Assembly: GCA_019802505.1 (NCBI GenBank)
Contig: JAFMOC010000083.1
Location: 1,086,501-1,150,500, forward strand
From: Corydoras sp. C115
Lineage: Eukaryota; Chordata; Actinopteri; Siluriformes; Callichthyidae
Length of the DNA: 64,000 nt
Direction of reading: 5' to 3'
Within the stretch, counting starts at the first letter, position 1. Each line of letters begins with the position of its first letter. A program made the translations under genes and the position numbers. Below, piece by piece: positions 57,600 to 64,000 of the stretch. Under the pieces are notes generated by a model that was given only the letters and a program-made list of their open reading frames with translations, was not told the DNA's origin and did not search any database.

Positions 57600-60500
57600 A
57601 AGATGTACAAACATGCAGAGAACATTGTTGCTAACAGATGGAGAAAAACATTGTGACTTTAAAAGAATGAGTTGATGCGTGTGCTAAATGATGGAGTTTG
57701 AACTGTTGAAATTCAATAGCACAGAATAGTCACAGACATGATGTACTGTTTCTCATAATATCACAATGAGTCTATAAACTTATTAACAGACATATGGTGT
57801 TGTGTGGTGAAATACAAGCACCCAGGTGACACGAGCCATATTCCCAAATGTCTCTTAACTCTCCTTCCTTTATCTAATCCAATGTGCAACAAGAAGATGA
57901 AATAAAACAGGAAGCTAAGGGACTGTCATTCATACCGTCTGTGTGTGTGAGATGCTGCACATACACAGACACAAATATGAGCATTCCTTAAGCGCTGGCT
58001 GGTTCGTCACACTCGTTCATGACCTGGGTTTCACCTCCCCACTCTGCTCTCTCCCTCTGCTTTCACCTCTCAATGAACTTCCATTCTGTATCTCTCAAAG
58101 TCTCCCTCACCTCGGCCTGACCCTACGGCGTTGTTATCAGGCCCACTTTCCTCACTCTCTGAACAAACAGGGAGCTGTGATGGGGGGGATGGGCCAGGCA
58201 TTGGATTATCACTTCCTTACATTCTTCCAAAAGAAAGAATGATGGAACAGGAAAAAAGGGAAAAAACATGACGTTGCACACTAAAGTATTGACCTTGTTT
58301 TCCTCATGCCCCTGTTCTTACCCCAAACAAACATGCACTCTCCCGCTCCCTCTTAGTGAAATGAGCATTTAGATAAGCGCTCCTAGTGTTTATTCTGGTT
58401 ACAATATTTATTTGTTTGGCACGCTTGCAGAATGACCAATATTGTTAATGATCTGAAGGGGTTGGAGAACTGACCATCTTGTTTTTATCCTCTTGCGTCT
58501 GATGATCTATTAACCATGCTGTACATTTTTTCTTTGATTTAAAGCATGTTAAATCACAAAGCATCTGTAAACAGTATACATACAACCAGACTGAGGAACA
58601 GCTTCATAACAGAAGCAGTAAGACTAATAAACTTCACCTAACAAAACCGAAATTTCATGCTCGCATTACATTTTATACCACAACACTTTCCCTAACTGAT
58701 CAGCTTTTTACTCATCACCACATTACTTCATCTCCTCTACCTTATTTACATGCTACAAAAGTTTACATATACTGCTACTGTTTACACTCATTATACATAT
58801 TTTCTGCTACATTTCACAATACCTATGCTGCTTTATTTATATTTTATATTATATATTATTCATAGTTGTAATTTCTATATTATATTTGCACATCTATATT
58901 GTATTTATATCTTTTCTTTTCTTTTTTTAATTAAGTTCTTACTTTAATAGAACAGGGTAAACGGGGTGCGTAAGTCATAATTTCGTTTTTGTCTCACGTA
59001 CAACATGTGATGCAAATTTAAAAAAAAAATTTATTGAATCCTTAAATAAATTTCCCTGCACATTAAGAACAGTGTATGTGCTCTCTATAAAACATACAAT
59101 TATCAGTTTACAATCACTGTATAAAATTATTACGGATAAGTACAGATCATTTTGCAATGTTTATAACCTTATCTGACTGTAGAAATATAATTTACAATGT
59201 AATGTGTGGGTTCTCCTTTGAGTATTCCATTAATTCCAATCTTGGCATTTTGATGAGCCTATGAAACTCGGTTGCCAGGTCGTGTCAATCAATGCAGACT
59301 TCTGCTACTGTAGCCCACCATCACCATTGGATTTTTCAGTAATTATTTTCTGCAAATCGCGGATGTATTGAATGCTATTTAAGTTACTGTTGTCTGCACT
59401 AACAACCATGTTTAAAGTGTTTAAATCTCATTTCTGTCAGCAGGTCATCTTGACCGTGAGTTTGTGCCTAAATACACCAAGTTGCCCTTGATTGTCTGAT
59501 TAGATATTTGCATTATAAAGCAGTCAGACCAAAGAGGTGCAACAGGTTTGCCAATGAAGCAAACAGTGAGCATACTAACGCAATAGTTTAAAACAGTTAT
59601 ATATCATTCCTGACCACAAAGAGCTTAGCACATAAAAACTAAATGAAACTAACCTGCTAAAACTATTTATTGGGCAAAAACTTTTTGGTTCAGATTATTA
59701 TTTGAACAAAACAATACAAAGAGCTAAACCTGCAACTGATTTGAAATGTTATCTATTAAAGTATCAATTTTAATGCTTTATAGTTAAATATAAACACCAA
59801 TCTGCAAATAATACATTTTACGATAATGCAACTAATATGCTGTTAAGCCACATTACTGGACATGTCAGTAATAAGTAATTATAAGCTAGTACTATAGTAT
59901 TCATCGCCATACTGGTGCTGCCTCAAGTTGGTGCAATTATAATGGACAGATTCAGACATTCATCATTATCAACTCTGTCCATTGGGGTGTGCGCATGAAC
60001 GCGTGCAAACATACAGTCTATTTAATCAATTCCGATCATCATATTTATGTACTTTGTCTATAATTACAGACTGTTGTGCATCTGTTTCTTTGCATAATTA
60101 TAAATTAATAATATACATTCATTAAATAGTTAAATGTATTTTACAAAGGTATCAAAAATGTATTTTGATATGACCATCTAACATGCCAAAGTTAAATGAT
60201 TAAAATTATTAATAAAATATTAATAAAATTAATAAATTCAATAGTCACATTCCCAGTTAACTTATACAATACCTTTATTATTTTTGGTACTATAAAAACA
60301 ACTAGTTGAACAACTAGTTGAAAACAACTAGCATATGTTACAACAACTGACTGTACACCACCCATATTAGATCCACCTGCACCAATAACCATCAACAAAC
60401 TTTTCATCCTCGTTTTGGGAAATCGTGTTTTAATTTATGTTCACAGTTTATTTCTGCTGATGGATGATGATATGTGTGTAGCTTAGGTCTACTTCTGCTA

Positions 60501-61510
60501 GAAATTCACAATTGATAGACAAACTACTGAAGGGATCCTTAAACTGTCTAAAAATCCTTCTATTACAGGAATGCATTGTGATGAAGTTAAGGTGGTTGTG
60601 GTTTGCTAAGGTACTTTATTATATGTATGAAAAAATTATACAGACAAATTGGAAGGGGAAAAATGCATCACCCACTTAAAAATTGGATAATAATATAATA
60701 AATAGCATTTGCAGAGCAGAGAAACAGAGAATATCAATGTTGCATTTTAGCTTAAAAATAAGGTTCACTTAAGAAAAGTAAGAAAGGTCAAAGGCTATCC
60801 GATGAGGTTATCTAGAAGCAGAGAACTGTCATGCATTGGGTTAAAAGCAAACACTGTGGAAATGTGTGAGTCAGTGCTGAGGATGGGCAGTGTTGTCAAC
60901 ACAACAGGTTTCATCCATCAACTGCATTTTCCCAGACTGTCACTGATACACTGTCAATTTGATAAAGCCTGATTTATTACAGACAGCATGCCACTCAAAG
61001 GAAGGCTCAAGTAAAACACAAATTTTTAAATAATAAATAATGGTGGAAAAAAAATATTAACAGACAAGATTACTCTACATCATAAAGGACGTCTGGTTAT
61101 CAGTACAGAGAAAATCTAAACAGTAGAATTTTGTCTAAGCAGAAGCAAAGACATGATAAGGAAACCCTTTTTAACAAAATACTATGTAAAATTAGACAAC
61201 TTTAAAAATCAGCTTTAACACATAGTTCATTCTGAAAGCTACGTCTAAACCACTTGTAAAAACAAAGGACATTTAAAAGTAAATTTCACATTGACCTTTG
61301 CAGTAAAACAGGTATGCACACAAAAGTGCACTCTTCTTGTTTTAATAAGCAGCTCACAAGGACTCTGCACTGGACCCTAAACTGTGTTACTATTGTGTTT
61401 CATGCCTTCTTGCTCAAGGGCTCCCCCCAGAAACAAGTAAAAACAGGAGCCTTCCTGGGGCCACTCTGTCTGTGAAGCTATAGACTCCATCTGGGAAAAG
61501 AACAGCTTCA
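57600..61510. other. exoc6b intron stretch, nothing named
   Basis: AT-rich. CAACTAGTTG palindromes repeat at 60299-60332. No exon or repeat family recognised. Confidence 0.5.
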
Positions 61511-61517
61511 AACTCAC

Positions 61518-61585
61518 CTTCCTGTGCAGCTCATAAAAGTAAGAGATATCAGCAGGACAATAGTGTAGTGGAACATTTAGACAGC
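61518..61585 (-). other. exon-like 68-bp segment, probably not an exon
   Basis: Minus strand TGCCTTTACAG|GC...AGGAAG|GTGAGT has good splice signals. The interval is open in one frame (CLNVPLHYCPADISYFYELH) and ends in phase 0, as would be needed to join the next exoc6b exon. The peptide does not match the conserved exocyst sequence expected there. Confidence 0.2.
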
Positions 61586-62137
61586 CTGTAAAGGCAGATA
61601 CACACGTTTACGGTCAGTGAAGATTCATAAACAAATGAAATGGTCAAAATCAAAATATAGTTACGATGTTTAGCCATCGTTTTGAATCCAAGAACAGAAA
61701 AAGTTCATTTTATGCTCTTCACACATTGGAACAGTTTACAGTTTATAGTTTTAACCTTTGTCTTTGCTTTTTATAATAATAAATTTTACTTAATTAACCT
61801 TATTTTCTTTTCATACCTATTTCTTATGTAATGTGTGGTCTTTAAAGCATTTCACTGAAGGTTGTATTGTTTATAACAATGTATGTTACAAAAAACTATT
61901 ATATGATTTAAAAGCAATGTTTGGGCCGATATGGCGACCGTTGATATTTTTGGGAGTAGACTATTTAAAGAAATTCTTCATTAATTTACAGTCTCAACAA
62001 GCACCAAAACGCACTATAAACCTGCTCAATCACAGGCCAGTAAAGCAAATGCTAAGCCTTTATTTCTGTATTTTACAATATTTTTTAAATATACTATTGG
62101 CTAGATAGTTTTATCTTTCGAGTTGATATCGAGTTTT

Positions 62138-62180
62138 TAAAAAAAAAAAAATATATAAATAAAAAAAAAAAAAAAAAACT
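62138..62180. repeat. poly-A rich tract
   Basis: Two A runs separated by TATATAAATA. Confidence 0.9.
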
Positions 62181-62479
62181 AAAAAGACTTACAACAATGT
62201 TTAGCAGAACTAAAACTGAACTAAAATGAAATATTAAAACATTTTAAAATGCCATAAAAAAGAAACAAGGAACAATTTGTTTTTAAAGCATTACCAACCT
62301 AGAGGCTCCAAGTAGTTTGTTGAAACTGTAGCAGGGTCCTGTAGTTTTAAGCAAATATAAAAAATTGCTGACATGGAGAAATTCCAAGTGAATATTATAT
62401 AGTTACTTTTAAAGCAATTAATTTTTTTTAACGCATAAGGCACACTGTACGCTAATATACTTTCTTGGGTTAATTAGAA

Positions 62480-62786
62480 GGGGTTCGAATCCCCATCTGG
62501 GTGGAGTTTCCATGTTCTCCCCGTGTCCCTGTGGGTTCTCCGTTTTCCTCCCACAGTTCAAAAACATGTATCAAGTCAATTGAGTTCTCCAAATTGCCCC
62601 ATGTAGAATGTGTTTGTGTGCGTGTCTGTGTGTGTAAGTGTGTGCCCAGCGATAGATTTGCGCCCTGTTCTGGGTCTATCTGCCCAGCGCCCAAAACGTT
62701 CTCCCCTGGATGGGCATGGGGAACCCCCCCGCGACCCTAATATAGGATAAAGCGGAAGATAATGAATGAATGAATGAATGAATAAA
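62480..62786 (+). repeat. SINE copy, head missing
   Basis: Starts at the B box (GGGGTTCGAATCCCCATC) and runs to (GAAT)n. The 5' truncation is as expected of incomplete reverse transcription. Confidence 0.9.
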
Positions 62787-62789
62787 TGA

Positions 62790-64000
62790 AAAAGTATAAC
62801 TGTCTGATGTAAATAGGTTGTGAAAGAGGGATTAACGAAGGAAGAATTTAATTATTTACTGTGAAGCCTGTTCAGAACCCTTGAATGAAAATTACACAGT
62901 AATGCATTTATTTAAACAGTCAAGCCTGCCAAAGTGATGCCAAGTATAATCTCGTGCAGATATGGAATGGCAAAATATTGCTTACATCAACTAAACTAAA
63001 AACTAATTTAATTTAGTGACTAAAATCATGGCATGATTCTTGGTGCAATTTCTGTCTGGTTAAAGCTCACAGAAAGAGTGATGAGTATGAAGAAGCTAGG
63101 GCAGAATGGCAAAGGCCAACATCAAATTCATCAAATTCAGCAATTTATTATTGTAGGGTATATTATTTGCCTTTTGAAACTTTTTTGCTTTCCTTACTTC
63201 TGATTTGAACATTTTTAAAATCCATTTAAAACATACAAAAAAAAATTTATCGTTTTATCATAAACAATATTTTGGTTCTGCCTAAATTAATATTGCATTT
63301 ATACATTCCAAATGAGCTGAAAATATTTCTTTGTATCAAATTAGAAGTTTAAGGTGTGGGGCAAATAAAAGAGATTAAAATTAATAATGTACAAACAAAA
63401 ACTGTTATATGTTGTATCTTTTTACTATGTTAATGTAACTGCTACAAAGATTTTTAACTATTCAAAATTACTTTAATAATCAATTTGTTAGTCTAAAAAA
63501 TACATATCATTATTAAAGTATAAAGAGAATTTATTAAACAAAAAGTGTTGATTAAAATGGGTGAAAAAAACTACAATTCAAAGTCATTAATGCGCAAAAA
63601 GGAAGAATATCTATAAAAGAAACAGGGTCAATACTCATTTCAGCTACAAAAACGTGGCCAAAGCACCTGAGGTTTATGAAAAAAAAAATCCAAGCAGTAG
63701 AGCCATAAGAAATACATCAGGAGAAACACCTAAGGTATGAAGCATGAGGAATTGCATTGCTAAACTACTGTTTTCTCAGACTGTTTTGACCCCAGTTTTG
63801 AAGAATTGCTGGCAAGTAATAAGTGTTTGACACAAGGGAGTATGAATTAGCTAGGGGAAGATGTGGCCTCCCTCTCACCTTCCTGTCTATTCAGACAAGG
63901 CAAAGTTATCACCAGGGCAAGTGTGCACTGGAACGGTCAAAACTGTACAGCGGTCACGAACGCCTGAGCTGAGATTGAAGCCAAACAGCCTGGACAAAAG
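62790..64000. other. exoc6b intron stretch to window end
   Basis: AT-rich. A segment at 63874-63934 resembles 61513-61574. No gene recognised. Confidence 0.5.

Larger units (their letters stand above)
55625..64000 (-). other. exoc6b: exoc6b intron, continues past the window
   Basis: At least 8.4 kb. It contains two SINE copies (55855-56150, 62480-62786), another SINE-like repeat at 57360-57590, a poly-G tract near 56545, a poly-A tract near 62140 and otherwise AT-rich unique sequence. The next upstream coding exon was searched for and is not here. Confidence 0.8.

Noticed and set aside
61518..61585. Canonical upstream exon of exoc6b
   Set aside because: Splice phases fit, but the peptide does not resemble the conserved segment ending DLRQ that precedes LLDLF in Sec15 proteins.

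Overview
This is vertebrate DNA, and almost certainly a teleost fish. It is AT-rich, its genes are split by long introns, it carries many (CA)n, (TA)n and (GA)n microsatellites, and it is littered with fish-type tRNA-derived SINEs, including the family whose head reads GGCGGCACGGTGG and whose tail is (GAAT)n. Several repeat families look like ones common in otophysan fish such as catfishes. That lineage guess rests on memory of the repeats and is not proven.

Two genes are supported, both on the minus strand. The first is a complete cyp26b1, the retinoic-acid-degrading cytochrome P450. It has six exons between 26935 (ATG) and 6310 (stop), all introns are phase 0 with GT-AG ends, and the protein is 511 residues. 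The second is the 3' end of exoc6b, an exocyst subunit. Its last two coding exons lie at 55624-55512 and 52058-51932, and the rest of the gene is beyond the right edge. Adjacency of EXOC6B and CYP26B1 in the same orientation is the arrangement known in human, which supports orthology.

Layout: 1-4.5 kb is AT-rich DNA downstream of cyp26b1 with SINE copies, one of them holding a nested insertion. About 4.5-6.3 kb is the presumed cyp26b1 3' UTR. 6.3-26.9 kb is the cyp26b1 body. About 27.0-28.3 kb is its GC-richer 5' region, with a TATA box at 27591-27597. 28.2-28.9 kb is a long purine run followed by an (AT)n cruciform. 29-51.9 kb is intergenic and packed with SINEs, especially 30.7-45.4 kb, plus a fold-back element at 45.6-46.0 kb. 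51.9-64 kb is the exoc6b 3' end with very long introns.

Functionally, cyp26b1 clears retinoic acid at the ER and is a tightly patterned developmental gene, while exoc6b is a housekeeping vesicle-tethering gene. The main hints beyond the genes are regulatory: the cyp26b1 introns and promoter are almost free of the SINE that is dense on either side, and they hold candidate conserved segments and CTCF-like sites. I found no evidence of a new gene system, and none of the regulatory candidates can be confirmed without alignment.
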